The notes below the pieces were generated by a model. The model made no database searches and was not told where the DNA came from. It saw only the letters and a list, made by a program, of their open reading frames with translations. 43,780 nt of DNA from Rhizorhabdus sp. (lineage in GTDB: Bacteria > Pseudomonadota > Alphaproteobacteria > Sphingomonadales > Sphingomonadaceae), in contig NZ_JAGMXV010000015.1 in the NCBI RefSeq assembly GCF_018006725.1, positions 1 to 43,780 of the forward strand, in the 5' to 3' direction. The translations under genes and the position numbers were made by a program. Positions 15,996-24,393 of this stretch are shown one piece after another. Every line of letters starts with the position of its first letter. Position 1 is the first letter of the stretch.

Positions 15996-18307
15996 TTCAG
16001 CGGCACCATCTGCGCGGCGCGCTGCGCGTTGAGCTGGGCCTGGAAGAAGCCGCTCTTATACTGGTCGGGTACGGGCGCCTTCTTGTACTGCTGGCTCGCG
16101 GCGGCATGCAGCGTCCAGTTCGGGTCCATCTGATGCGGGCGCCCCATCGCGCACAGGTCGGCACGACCGGCGGCGATGATCGAGTTGACGTGGTCGACCT
16201 CATAGATGTTGCCGACCGCCATCGTGCTGACGTCGAGCTCGTTGCGGATCTGGTCGGAGAAGGGCGTCTGGAACATGCGGCCGTAGACCGGCTTCTCCTT
16301 CTTGCTGACCTGACCCGAGGACACGTCGACCAGATCGACGCCGGCTTCCTTGAAGGCCCGGCTGATCTCTACCGCCTCGTCCGGGGTGATGCCACCCTCG
16401 ACCCAGTCATGCGCCGAGATACGCACCGACATCGGCTTGTCGGCCGGCCAGACGGCGCGCATCGCGTGGAAGATCTCCAGCGGGTAGCGCAGGCGGTTCT
16501 CCAGGCTGCCACCATATTCGTCGGTGCGCTTGTTCTGCGTCGGGCTGATGAAGCCGGACAGCAGATAGCCATGGGCGCAGTGCAGCTCGACCATGTCGAA
16601 ACCGGCATCGAGCGCACGGCGGGTCGCGTTGACGAAATCGTCGCGGATCGCGTCCATGCCCTCGCGCGTCAGCGGGACGGGGACCTGATTGTCGGGACCG
16701 TAGGGGACGTCGGACGGCGCCACGACCTGCCAGTTGCCCTCTTCGAGCGGCTTGTCGATGCCCTGCCAGGCGAGGCGGGTAGAGCCCTTCGAACCGCTAT
16801 GGCCGAGCTGGACGCAGATCTTGGCGCCCGGCACGCTGTGCACGAAGTCGGTCAGGCGCTTCCAGGCGGCGGTCTGCTCGTCGTTCCACAGGCCCGTGCA
16901 GCCCGGAGTGATGCGCGCCTCGGGCGAGATGCAGGTCATTTCGGTCAGGATCAGACCCGCGCCGCCCAGCGCACGCGCGCCATAGTGGACGAGGTGGAAG
17001 TCGTTGGGCACGCCGTCGGTCGCCGAATACATCGCCATGGGCGACATCACGATCCGGTTGCGCAGCTCCATGTCGCGCAGGCGGAAGGGCAGGAACATCG
17101 GCGGGACGGGCTCATTCACGACCTCGCCGAACGCCTTGGCGGCGAGCTCCCGCTCGAGCTGGGCGAGCCAGGCCGGATCGCGCAGGCGCAGATTCTCATG
17201 GCTCACCCGCTGGCTGCGGGTCAGCAGCGTGTAGGTGAACTGCATCGGATCCATCTTCAGATAGCGGTCGAGATGCTCGAACCATTCGGTCGAGTTGCGC
17301 GCCGCATTCTGGATCTTGAGCACCTCCAGGTGGCGCTCCTCGCGATATTCGTCGAGCGCTGCGACGACGCCTTCCTTGCTCTTGAAGTCGGGGCGGCTGA
17401 CGACCTCGGCCAGCTTGATCGCGTCCTCGAGCGCAAGCTTGGTGCCTGAGCCGATCGAGAAATGCGCGGTGTGAGCGGCGTCGCCCAGCAGGATGATGTT
17501 CTTGTAGCTCCACTTGCCGCAGATCAAGCGCGGGAAGTTGATCCAGGCCGAGCCGCGAACATGGCTGGCATTGGTCATCAGCGCGTGCCCGCCGAGATGG
17601 TCGGCGAAGATTTTCTCGCAGAAGCGGCAGCTCTCTTCCTGCGTCATGCGGTCGAAGCCGACCTTCTCGTAGACCTCGGGCGTGGTCTCGACGATGAAGG
17701 TCGCCGTGTCCTTGTCGAACTGGTAGGCGTGGGCCCAAATCCAGCCATATTCGGTGTTCACGAAGATGAAGTTGAATGCGTCGAAGCGCTGGTGCGTCCC
17801 GAGCCAGACGAACTTATTGCGCTTGACGTCGATGTCGACGTCGAAATGCTCCTCATAGGCGCGGCGCAGCTTGCTGTTGACGCCATCGGACGCGATCACG
17901 AGGTCGTAGCTCGAGAGGAAATCCTCGTTCGGATCGATATCGACCTCGAACTCCAGCTTCACGCCGAGTTCGCGGGCGCGGTCCTGCAGGATGTTGAGCA
18001 GGCGCTTGCGGCCGATGCCGATGAAGCCGTGGCCGGTCGAGCTGTTCTTCACCTTCTTGTCGCCATCGACGACGTGCACGTCGATATCGTCCCAATGGGC
18101 GAGTTCGTCGATCATCGTCCTGGCGCTGATCGGGTCGTTGCCGTTCAGATGCTCCATCGTCTGGTCGGAGAAGACCACGCCCCAGCCGAAGGTGTCGCCG
18201 GGCCGGTTGCGCTCGAACACGGTGATGTCGTGCGAAGGATCGCGCAGCATCATCGAGATGGCGAAATAGAGACCGGCCGGGCCACCGCCCACGCATGCAA
18301 TCTTCAT
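15992..18307 (-). CDS. Fused anthraniloyl/salicylyl-CoA monooxygenase and OYE-type reductase
   Basis: This 771-residue two-domain flavoprotein begins with a FAD aromatic hydroxylase (residues about 1-390; [10 protein letters not shown] near residue 7, [15 protein letters not shown], and [22 protein letters not shown]). An Old-Yellow-Enzyme-like NADH:flavin oxidoreductase follows (about 405-771; [50 protein letters not shown]). This is the architecture of 2-aminobenzoyl-CoA monooxygenase/reductase from aerobic anthranilate degradation; stand-alone salicylyl-CoA 5-hydroxylases have only the first half. The fusion hydroxylates and then reduces the ring, removing aromaticity. The gene heads a tightly packed operon with SDR, crotonase, dehydrogenases and RidA. 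A palindrome-like motif precedes it at 18328-18345. GGGGAG lies before the ATG at 18307. Confidence 0.9.
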   Translation of the reverse strand: MKIACVGGGPAGLYFAISMMLRDPSHDITVFERNRPGDTFGWGVVFSDQTMEHLNGNDPISARTMIDELAHWDDIDVHVVDGDKKVKNSSTGHGFIGIGRKRLLNILQDRARELGVKLEFEVDIDPNEDFLSSYDLVIASDGVNSKLRRAYEEHFDVDIDVKRNKFVWLGTHQRFDAFNFIFVNTEYGWIWAHAYQFDKDTATFIVETTPEVYEKVGFDRMTQEESCRFCEKIFADHLGGHALMTNASHVRGSAWINFPRLICGKWSYKNIILLGDAAHTAHFSIGSGTKLALEDAIKLAEVVSRPDFKSKEGVVAALDEYREERHLEVLKIQNAARNSTEWFEHLDRYLKMDPMQFTYTLLTRSQRVSHENLRLRDPAWLAQLERELAAKAFGEVVNEPVPPMFLPFRLRDMELRNRIVMSPMAMYSATDGVPNDFHLVHYGARALGGAGLILTEMTCISPEARITPGCTGLWNDEQTAAWKRLTDFVHSVPGAKICVQLGHSGSKGSTRLAWQGIDKPLEEGNWQVVAPSDVPYGPDNQVPVPLTREGMDAIRDDFVNATRRALDAGFDMVELHCAHGYLLSGFISPTQNKRTDEYGGSLENRLRYPLEIFHAMRAVWPADKPMSVRISAHDWVEGGITPDEAVEISRAFKEAGVDLVDVSSGQVSKKEKPVYGRMFQTPFSDQIRNELDVSTMAVGNIYEVDHVNSIIAAGRADLCAMGRPHQMDPNWTLHAAASQQYKKAPVPDQYKSGFFQAQLNAQRAAQMVPLK

Positions 18308-18327
18308 CGGGGAGTCTCCGAAATCAT

Positions 18328-18345
18328 TTTATGTCTAAAACATAT
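18328..18345 (+). promoter_or_regulatory. Site A of a shared 18-bp motif (candidate MarR operator)
   Basis: TTTATGTCTAAAACATAT lies 21 bp upstream of the monooxygenase/reductase start. Its inner 15 bp (18330-18344) are an inverted repeat, TATGT-N5-ACATA. It aligns with sites at 20496 and 21556; the consensus is TTTAWGKCTAWAMYWWWW. The proposed binder is the MarR protein encoded at 20961-21422. Confidence 0.55.
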
Positions 18346-18410
18346 CCGAGCCCGGAGATATTTCAAGCGTAAAGTAAATGATCTGGATCAACGCTCGTGC
18401 CAGCGAAGCG

Positions 18411-20435
18411 TCAGGACGTGAAACGTCCGTTCTCCTGTGCGAGCCGTTCGAGCAGGGGGCTGGTCTCCATTCCGTGCCGATGGAGCGACTCGACGATCGT
18501 CGCTGCCCCCACCTGATCGGCCCAGTGCATCGGCCCGCCACGGTAGCGCGGCCAGCCATAGCCGTGGATCCACACCACATCGATATCGGATGCGCGCTGC
18601 GCAATCCGCTCCTCGATGATCCGCGCGCCCTCGTTGACCATAACGTACAAGGTCCGCTCGCGGATCTCGTCGTCCGTGATCACGCGCCGTTCGGCGCCCG
18701 ACGCTCTGGCGAACTCTTCGATGATCGCCAGCGCCTCGGGCGAGGGCGACCTGCGGCGGTCGGCGTCATAATCATAATAGCCCTTGCCCGCCTTCTGGCC
18801 GAAGCGGCCTGCGGCGCACAGCGCATCCTGCAGCGTCTCGATCCGTGTCGGATCGCGGTGCCAGCCAATATCCACTCCGGCGAGATCGGACATCTGGAAC
18901 GGGCCCATCGGCATGCCGAAGCCGGTGTGGACGCGGTCGATCTGCTCGGGCGTCGCGCCCTCCATCAGCAGCGCGATGGCCTGCTTGCGCCGCTGCGCCA
19001 GCATCCGGTTGCCGATGAAGCCATAGCAATTGCCCGCGACGACGGCGGTCTTGCCGATCCTGCGACCGAGCTGCATCGCGGTCTTGAGCACCTCCGGTGC
19101 CGTCCGCGCGCCGCGCACGATCTCCAGCAGCTTCATGATGTTCGCGGGCGAGAAGAAATGCATGCCCAGGAAGCGCTCGGGATGCGACACCGAACCCGCT
19201 ATCTCGTCGATGTCGAGATAGCTCGTGTTCGTCGCAAGGATAGCATCGGGCCGGACGACCTTGTCGAGCGCACCGAAAACGTCCTTCTTGACGCTCATCA
19301 GCTCGAACACCGCCTCGATCACCAGGTCGCAGCCGGCCAGTTCCTCATAGCGGAGCGATGGCGACAGCAACGCCTTCGCCCGCGCCGCAGCCTCCGCGCT
19401 CAGACGCCCCTTGGCGACCGAGCCGTCGAGCGTCTTGCCGATGCTGGCGACGCCACGATCGAGCGCCGTCGCGTCTAGTTCGAGCAGCGACACGCGCAGC
19501 CCCGCGAGCAGGAAGTTGATCGCGATGCCCGTGCCCATCGTGCCCGCGCCGATGATGCCGACATGCTCGACGGACCGCACAGCGACGTCGTCCCCGATAC
19601 CGTCGATCCGGCTCGCCTGCCGCTCGGCGCCGAAGAGATAGCGCAGCGCGCGCGACTGCTCGCCCTTCTCAAGCGCAAGGAACAGCCGGCGTTCGAGCGC
19701 CTGACCATCCGACATCGACAGCGCAGTGGCACCGATAACCGCCTCGATCGCCGCGTCGGGTGCGGTCTGGCCGGCGATCTTGCGGCCGTTTTCGGCCTTG
19801 AAGCGTACGACGAGCGCTTCGTCGGCTGCAACCGAACGCTCTCCCGTCCGCGGCAAGGGGCGCGCGTCCACAACCTCCCGCGCAAAGGCGATCGCCGCCT
19901 CGCGCAGGTCGACATCCTCGACGATCCGGTCGATGAGCCCATGCTCGGCCGCCGCAGCCGTGCCCAGCTGCTCGCCCAGCACGATCATTCGCAGCGCCAT
20001 GTCGAGACCGACCAGGCGCGGCAGCCGTTGCGTCCCGCCCGAGCCGGGGATCAGGCCCAGCTTGACCTCGGGCATGCCGAACTTCGCGCTGCTCACGGCC
20101 AGACGATAGTGGGCAGCCAGCGCCACTTCGAGGCCGCCGCCAAGCGCCGTGCCGTGGATCGCCGCGACGACCGGCTTGGGGCTGGCCTCGATCGCGTCGC
20201 ACAGGGCGGGCAGGACCGGGTCGAGGCGGGGCTTGCCGAACTCGGCAATGTCGGCGCCTGCAAAGAAGGTCTTGCCGGCGCAGAGGATGACGACAGCCGA
20301 CACGTCCGGGTCCGCCGCAGCGGCCGCGATCCCCTCAGCGAGACCAGCACGGACCGCGTGGCCGAGCGCATTGACCGGAGGATAATCGGCCGTGAGGACC
20401 AAGATCCCGTCGAGCTTTTCCTGCGTCACAACCAT
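18411..20435 (-). CDS. FadB/FadJ-like enoyl-CoA hydratase / 3-hydroxyacyl-CoA dehydrogenase fusion
   Basis: This 674-residue bifunctional beta-oxidation enzyme starts with a crotonase domain (GKTFFAGADIAEFG, AAIHGTALGGGLEVALAAHYRLA, and PEVKLGLIPGSGGTQRLPR with the catalytic Glu). The NAD-binding 3-hydroxyacyl-CoA dehydrogenase domain begins at about residue 294 (VGIIGAGTMGTGIAINFLLAG). HFFSPANIMKLLEIV and the C-terminal repeat GYGWPRYRGGPMHWAD complete the fold. It hydrates enoyl-CoA and oxidises the resulting L-3-hydroxyacyl-CoA. It could process crotonyl-CoA or the C7 dicarboxylic intermediates in this pathway. The start at 20435 (MVVTQEK) follows GGAGGGTGGG. It lies 103 bp upstream of the monooxygenase gene, with its own candidate operator at 20496-20513. 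Confidence 0.92.
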   Translation of the reverse strand: MVVTQEKLDGILVLTADYPPVNALGHAVRAGLAEGIAAAAADPDVSAVVILCAGKTFFAGADIAEFGKPRLDPVLPALCDAIEASPKPVVAAIHGTALGGGLEVALAAHYRLAVSSAKFGMPEVKLGLIPGSGGTQRLPRLVGLDMALRMIVLGEQLGTAAAAEHGLIDRIVEDVDLREAAIAFAREVVDARPLPRTGERSVAADEALVVRFKAENGRKIAGQTAPDAAIEAVIGATALSMSDGQALERRLFLALEKGEQSRALRYLFGAERQASRIDGIGDDVAVRSVEHVGIIGAGTMGTGIAINFLLAGLRVSLLELDATALDRGVASIGKTLDGSVAKGRLSAEAAARAKALLSPSLRYEELAGCDLVIEAVFELMSVKKDVFGALDKVVRPDAILATNTSYLDIDEIAGSVSHPERFLGMHFFSPANIMKLLEIVRGARTAPEVLKTAMQLGRRIGKTAVVAGNCYGFIGNRMLAQRRKQAIALLMEGATPEQIDRVHTGFGMPMGPFQMSDLAGVDIGWHRDPTRIETLQDALCAAGRFGQKAGKGYYDYDADRRRSPSPEALAIIEEFARASGAERRVITDDEIRERTLYVMVNEGARIIEERIAQRASDIDVVWIHGYGWPRYRGGPMHWADQVGAATIVESLHRHGMETSPLLERLAQENGRFTS

Positions 20436-20495
20436 CGTCCCACCCTCCAAGGCGATTTTCCAGTGCATCGGTGCCATGCACTAGTGACAGATTAT

Positions 20496-20513
20496 TTTAA
20501 GTCTATACTATTT
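20496..20513 (+). promoter_or_regulatory. Site B of the shared 18-bp motif
   Basis: TTTAAGTCTATACTATTT lies 60 bp upstream of the FadB-like start and aligns base for base with site C at 21556 over TTTAAG-CTA-ACTA. It is AT-rich in a GC-rich background, as expected of a regulator-binding or promoter element. Confidence 0.6.
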
Positions 20514-20550
20514 CTGCAGCCCGCCCCAGCGCCGGGATGCGACGATGGGA

Positions 20551-20961
20551 TCAGGCGGTGAGGAGGTAAGGCGTCATCGCCGCGCGCATGTCGTCGGGCC
20601 AGGGCACCGACTTGCGCGCCGACAAATCCATGCAGACCAGTACGCCATTGCCCAGGATGCGCTGCTGACCACCGGCCGACATCCGGAAATCATAAGCGCA
20701 ACTCGATCCACCGATACGGCGCGGTTCGATGTCGATGTCGAGAATGTCGCCCAGCTCGCTCGGCGCCTGGAATTCGCATTGCAGGCTGACGGTCGGCACG
20801 CCGAGCTGGCGGCGGACGTGAAGCCCGTGAAAGTCATGCCCCATCGCGGCAAACCAGTCTTCGACCGCGCCGTTGAGAAACTCGAAATAGCGCGGGTAGA
20901 AGACGATCGCCGCCGCATCGATATGCGCGAAGCGGACCTGCGCGGTCGTACGGAAGCCCAT
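20551..20961 (-). CDS. Acyl-CoA thioesterase, 4-hydroxybenzoyl-CoA thioesterase family
   Basis: This 136-residue single hot-dog protein carries the family signature VRFAHIDAAAIVFYPRYFEFLNGAVEDWF, in which the Asp after HI corresponds to the usual catalytic acidic residue. The second half has LQCEFQAPSELGDILDIDIEP. It hydrolyses an acyl- or aryl-CoA and could release CoA from dead-end thioesters such as anthraniloyl-CoA. Its start overlaps the MarR gene stop by a TGATG junction, so the regulator and thioesterase are translated together. Confidence 0.87.
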   Translation of the reverse strand: MGFRTTAQVRFAHIDAAAIVFYPRYFEFLNGAVEDWFAAMGHDFHGLHVRRQLGVPTVSLQCEFQAPSELGDILDIDIEPRRIGGSSCAYDFRMSAGGQQRILGNGVLVCMDLSARKSVPWPDDMRAAMTPYLLTA

Positions 20962-21422
20962 CAGGAGCGCCCGATCGAGACTTTGAGGTCGGCGAGCAGG
21001 TCGTAGAGCTGCTGCTGCTTGTCGCGCGGAAAGTCCTTCATCGCATCGCGCACCCAGCCCTGATGATCGCGCGCCATGCGCTTGAACAGCGTCTTGCCTT
21101 CGGGGGTCAGGGTCACGATCGCCGAACGCCGGTCGTTGGGATCGACATTGGTCTCGACCAGCTTCTGAGCCTCCAGCTGGCGCACGATCGAGGTGACGTT
21201 GCCGTTGGAGACGAGCAGCGCCCGCGAAAGATCCCCCATCGTCTGCCCATCGGGATAGCGATCGAGCGACGCCATGACATCGAAGCGCGGCAGTGTCGTG
21301 TCGAACTGCTCGGCGAAGTTGCGCCGCAGCCGCTTCTCGATCCGCATGGCGCAGCTCAGCAGGCGCACCCAGACCCGCAGGTCCATCGGCGCCTCAAGAG
21401 AGCCGTCGTGCTTTTCCTCCAT
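20961..21422 (-). CDS. MarR family regulator of the aryl-CoA catabolic genes
   Basis: This regulator of 153 residues uses the start MEEKHDG at 21422, which follows GGCGAGGG. An upstream ATG at 21443, or the longest frame to 21485, cannot be excluded. The HTH and wing read LPRFDVMASLDRYPDGQTMGDLSRALLVSNGNVTSIVRQLEAQKLVETNVDPNDRRSAIVTLTPEG, typical of MarR proteins. It resembles regulators such as BadR or CouR that respond to aryl-CoA thioesters; that is inference. It is co-translated with the thioesterase and diverges from the thiolase. Two copies of the shared 18-bp motif lie in the divergent gap, and others precede the FadB-like and monooxygenase genes, suggesting one regulon. Confidence 0.88.
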   Translation of the reverse strand: MEEKHDGSLEAPMDLRVWVRLLSCAMRIEKRLRRNFAEQFDTTLPRFDVMASLDRYPDGQTMGDLSRALLVSNGNVTSIVRQLEAQKLVETNVDPNDRRSAIVTLTPEGKTLFKRMARDHQGWVRDAMKDFPRDKQQQLYDLLADLKVSIGRS

Positions 21423-21487
21423 CCATCCCTCGCCACAGCGCATGCCCCCGCGATCGACGGGCAAGAGACCATCTGACGGGGGCAAGG

Positions 21488-21505
21488 GCTTGGTTCAATC
21501 TTAAA
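21488..21505 (-). promoter_or_regulatory. Site D of the shared motif, facing the MarR gene
   Basis: On the minus strand this reads TTTAAGATTGAACCAAGC and matches site C in about 11 of the first 15 positions. It is weaker than sites A-C. It lies 66 bp upstream of the MarR start and is a candidate for autoregulation. Confidence 0.35.
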
Positions 21506-21555
21506 ATAGTAGGCCCGCGCCTAATTTTCCTTTCGCGGTGCGCCGCACAATTTGC

Positions 21556-21573
21556 TTTAAGGCTAAACTAATA
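21556..21573 (+). promoter_or_regulatory. Site C of the shared 18-bp motif, facing the thiolase gene
   Basis: TTTAAGGCTAAACTAATA lies 48 bp upstream of the thiolase start, in the gap shared with the divergent MarR gene. It is nearly the same as site B. Confidence 0.6.
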
Positions 21574-21621
21574 GCGGCGGTCGCCCTCCGTGGCGATCGC
21601 GTCGACAGCGGAGTGACGACC

Positions 21622-22821
21622 ATGACCGAAACCTATATCTGCGACGCCCTGCGCACGCCCATCGGCCGCCATGGCGGCGCGCTGTCGATGGTGCGCACCG
21701 ATGACCTCGCCGCGATACCGATCCGCGCACTGGTCGAGCGGAGCGGCATCGATCCGGCGGCGGTCGACGATGTCTTCCTCGGCTGTGCCAACCAGGCGGG
21801 CGAGGACAATCGCAATGTGGCGCGCATGGCGGGGCTCCTCGCCGGGCTGCCGGTCGGCGTCGGCGGGGTGACGCTGAACCGGCTCTGCGCCAGCGGTGCC
21901 GATGCGGTGGGCACGGCGGCGCGCGCGATCCGCTTGGGCGAGATCGACGTCGCGATCGCCGGCGGGGTCGAAAGCATGACGCGCGCGCCCTTCGTCCTCG
22001 CCAAGTCGGACAAACCGTTCGGGCGCGACGCGGAGATCGCCGACACGACGATCGGCTGGCGCTTCGTCAACCGCCGGATGCAGAGCCTGTACGGCACCGA
22101 TTCGATGCCCGAGACCGCCGAGAATGTCGCCGACGCCCATGGCATCGAGCGCGCCGCTCAGGACGCCTACGCGCTCCGCAGCCAGCAGCGCGCCGCAGCC
22201 GCGCACGCCGCAGGCTTTTTCGCCGAGGAGATCGTGCCGGTGACGATCAAGGGCCGGAAGGGCGACATCACCGTCGACCGCGACGAACATCCGCGTGCCG
22301 ATACAACGCTGGAAGCGCTTGGCGCGCTCAAGCCGATCGTGCGTCCCGGCGGTACCGTCACGGCCGGCAATGCCTCGGGCGTGAACGACGGCGCTGCCGC
22401 CCTGCTTCTGGCGAGCGAGACCGCCGCGAAACGTCATGGCCTCACGCCCCGCGCACGGGTGCTGGGCATGGCGACCGCCGGGGTCGAACCGCGCCTCATG
22501 GGCATCGGTCCCGTCCCGGCGACGCGCAAGCTGCTCGACCGGCTGGGGCTCTCCATCAGCGACTTCGATGTCATCGAACTCAACGAAGCCTTTGCCTCGC
22601 AGGTGCTGGCCTCGCTGGCCGATTTCGGCATTCCCGGCGATGCGGAGCATGTGAACCCGCATGGCGGCGGCATCGCGCTCGGCCATCCGCTCGGCATGAC
22701 GGGCGCTCGTCTGGTTCAGACGGCGGTCCATGCACTGGAAACACGCGACGGTCGGCGGGCGCTGGTGACGATGTGCATCGGTGTCGGTCAGGGCCTCGCC
22801 CTCGCGGTCGAACGGGTCTGA
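21622..22821 (+). CDS. Thiolase, 3-oxoadipyl-CoA thiolase-like
   Basis: This 399-residue acetyl-CoA acyltransferase has Cys89 in [11 protein letters not shown] as the acyl-accepting residue, the [20 protein letters not shown] histidine loop, and the C-terminal MCIGVGQG cysteine motif. The central [29 protein letters not shown] matches beta-ketoadipyl-CoA thiolases (PcaF/PaaJ) closely. It cleaves a 3-oxo-dicarboxylyl-CoA to acetyl-CoA plus a shortened CoA ester. Here 3-oxopimelyl-CoA giving glutaryl-CoA would fit the GcdH-like gene. The ATG at 21622 follows GCGGAGTGACGACC; the longer open frame to 21538 overlaps operator site C. It is convergent with gntR, 25 bp apart. Confidence 0.91.
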   Translation: MTETYICDALRTPIGRHGGALSMVRTDDLAAIPIRALVERSGIDPAAVDDVFLGCANQAGEDNRNVARMAGLLAGLPVGVGGVTLNRLCASGADAVGTAARAIRLGEIDVAIAGGVESMTRAPFVLAKSDKPFGRDAEIADTTIGWRFVNRRMQSLYGTDSMPETAENVADAHGIERAAQDAYALRSQQRAAAAHAAGFFAEEIVPVTIKGRKGDITVDRDEHPRADTTLEALGALKPIVRPGGTVTAGNASGVNDGAAALLLASETAAKRHGLTPRARVLGMATAGVEPRLMGIGPVPATRKLLDRLGLSISDFDVIELNEAFASQVLASLADFGIPGDAEHVNPHGGGIALGHPLGMTGARLVQTAVHALETRDGRRALVTMCIGVGQGLALAVERV

Positions 22822-22846
22822 CAGCCGCTTATCGGCTAACCTCAGA

Positions 22847-23506
22847 TTACTCCCCGTTCGCCAGACGATCGCGATTCTGCCGATAGGCGCCGGCCGCGCG
22901 CCGGATGTGGCTGGTCGCGATCGACCCGGCCCATTCGGCGTCGTGCGCCTCGAGCGCAGTGATCAGATCGAAATGGTCGCTTTGGCTGCGGGCCATGTCC
23001 AACGCCGAATAGCGTTCGGCCGTACGATGGATGACGATCTGGTTCACCACCAGCTGCATCAGCTGGTTAAGCCGCTCGGATTGAGCCGCCCGCATAAGCA
23101 CCCGGTGGAAGCGCCGGTTCCCCTCGACGAAGTCGGATACGCTGGCATCGGGCCGCAGCGTTATGGCGCGCTCGATGAAGGCGTAATGGCTTTTGAGTTC
23201 TTCGATCTGTTCGGCCGTGATGAAGCGCGCGGCGCGTTGCGCGCAATGGCTTTCCAGATAGGCACGCAGCGTGAACAGCTCTTCATAGTCCTCGTCGGAC
23301 CAGACCGGCACGAACACACGATTGGTATCCGAGCGTTGCAGCAGCATTTCGGCGACCAGCTGCGCGATCGCTTCCCGCACCGGCGTTCGCGACATCCCGC
23401 AATAGTGCGCAAATTCGTCCTCGGGCACGAACTGGCCGGCGGGAAAATGGCCTTGCAGGATCGCGCCGCGGATCAGTCGATAGGCCTGTTCGGATGATTT
23501 CGACAT
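22847..23506 (-). CDS. GntR family (FadR-type) transcriptional regulator
   Basis: This 219-residue regulator has the GntR winged helix at about 5-70 (AYRLIRGAILQGHFPAGQFVPEDEFAHYCGMSRTPVREAIAQLVAEMLLQ). A FCD-type all-helical effector domain follows (LFTLRAYLESHCAQRAARFITAEQ ... NRRFHRVLMRAAQSERL ... HFDLITALEAHDAEWAGSIATSHIRRA). The start MSKSSEQ at 23506 has GGGGACAG before it. The site TTGTATACTA is 16 bp upstream, and three close matches lie between the TonB receptor and the flavin oxygenase. It is therefore the best candidate for control of the divergent N-heterocycle genes. It is last in the receptor-SDR-gntR series. Confidence 0.9.
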   Translation of the reverse strand: MSKSSEQAYRLIRGAILQGHFPAGQFVPEDEFAHYCGMSRTPVREAIAQLVAEMLLQRSDTNRVFVPVWSDEDYEELFTLRAYLESHCAQRAARFITAEQIEELKSHYAFIERAITLRPDASVSDFVEGNRRFHRVLMRAAQSERLNQLMQLVVNQIVIHRTAERYSALDMARSQSDHFDLITALEAHDAEWAGSIATSHIRRAAGAYRQNRDRLANGE

Positions 23507-23522
23507 CTGTCCCCGCGGCAAA

Positions 23523-23532
23523 TTGTATACTA
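23523..23532. promoter_or_regulatory. GntR operator candidate before gntR
   Basis: TTGTATACTA (reverse complement TAGTATACAA) carries the palindromic GTATAC core typical of FadR-type GntR sites. It lies 16 bp upstream of the gntR start and matches three sites at 26930-27065 in 8 of 10 positions each. Confidence 0.6.
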
Positions 23533-23584
23533 ATCGAGACAGGGCCCTTACCAAGGCGCTTCCACGCTTGCCACCCGTTCCAGC

Positions 23585-24340
23585 CTAGAGAAACTGATCT
23601 CCGCCATTGGGGCTGATGCACTGTCCCTGGAAATGGTCACCGTCGCTTGAAGCCAGAAAGACATAGGCTGGTGCGATATCCTCCACCGTGGCGATCCGGC
23701 CCGTCGGAATGGCGGCGCGCACGGCCTCCAGCACCGAAGGCGGCACCGCCTCGAGGATCGGCGTCCGCGTCGCGCCGGGCGCCACGCAGTTCACCCGCAC
23801 CCCGCGTTCGCCGATCTCCAGCGCGAGCGACCGGGTGAAGGACAGGATGCCCCCTTTGGCGGCCGTATAGGCCGACAGACCCGGTGCGCCCTTATAGGCG
23901 AGTTGCGATGCGGTGTTGATGACCCGCCCGCTGTTGCGCGCATACATGCCGGGCAGGACGGCCCTGGTGACGAGGAAGGTCCCGCGCAGGTGGATGCCGA
24001 TCACGCGGTCCCATGTCTCGACCGACAGACTTTCGACCGGATCGGCATGGCCGATGCCGGCATTGTTCACGAGGATGTCGATCTTGCCGGCAAAGGCTTC
24101 GGCCTGCTCGACCAGCGCAGCAACGGCATCGGCGTCGCTGACGTCGGCTCGCAGGGCGATCGCCTTGGCGCCGAGTTCCGACGCGCGCTGCGCGACTGCC
24201 TCGGCCCGCTCACGTTCGCGTTCGTCGGGATAGTTGACGATCAGGTGGGAAGCGCCTTCGCGGGCGAAGGCCAGGATGACCGCCTCGCCGATACCGGAAC
24301 TGCTGCCGGTCACGAGTGCGCTCTTGTCCTGCAATCTCAT
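23585..24340 (-). CDS. SDR family oxidoreductase (glucose dehydrogenase-like)
   Basis: This 251-residue classical SDR has TGSSSGIGEAVI for nucleotide binding, NNAGIGHADP, the catalytic Ser in INTASQLAYKG, YTAAK for Tyr/Lys, and VNCVAPGATRTPI. The C-terminus SSDGDHFQGQCISPNGGDQF is that of glucose-1-dehydrogenase or 3-oxoacyl reductase-like members. AGGAGG precedes the ATG at 24340 by 7 bases; the longer frame is unnecessary. It lies 53 bp after the TonB receptor and before gntR, so it likely acts on an alcohol or ketone intermediate of the compound the receptor imports. Confidence 0.88.
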   Translation of the reverse strand: MRLQDKSALVTGSSSGIGEAVILAFAREGASHLIVNYPDERERERAEAVAQRASELGAKAIALRADVSDADAVAALVEQAEAFAGKIDILVNNAGIGHADPVESLSVETWDRVIGIHLRGTFLVTRAVLPGMYARNSGRVINTASQLAYKGAPGLSAYTAAKGGILSFTRSLALEIGERGVRVNCVAPGATRTPILEAVPPSVLEAVRAAIPTGRIATVEDIAPAYVFLASSDGDHFQGQCISPNGGDQFL

Positions 24341-24393
24341 GCCGTCGCCTCCTGAAAGATGTGGCCGGGGCAAGCCCGGCCACCCTTGTCGCG

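Noticed and set aside
15986-18421. Plus-strand open frames opposite the monooxygenase/reductase gene
   Set aside because: They are shadow frames; the minus-strand fusion protein is unmistakable and no RBS or motif supports the opposite reading.
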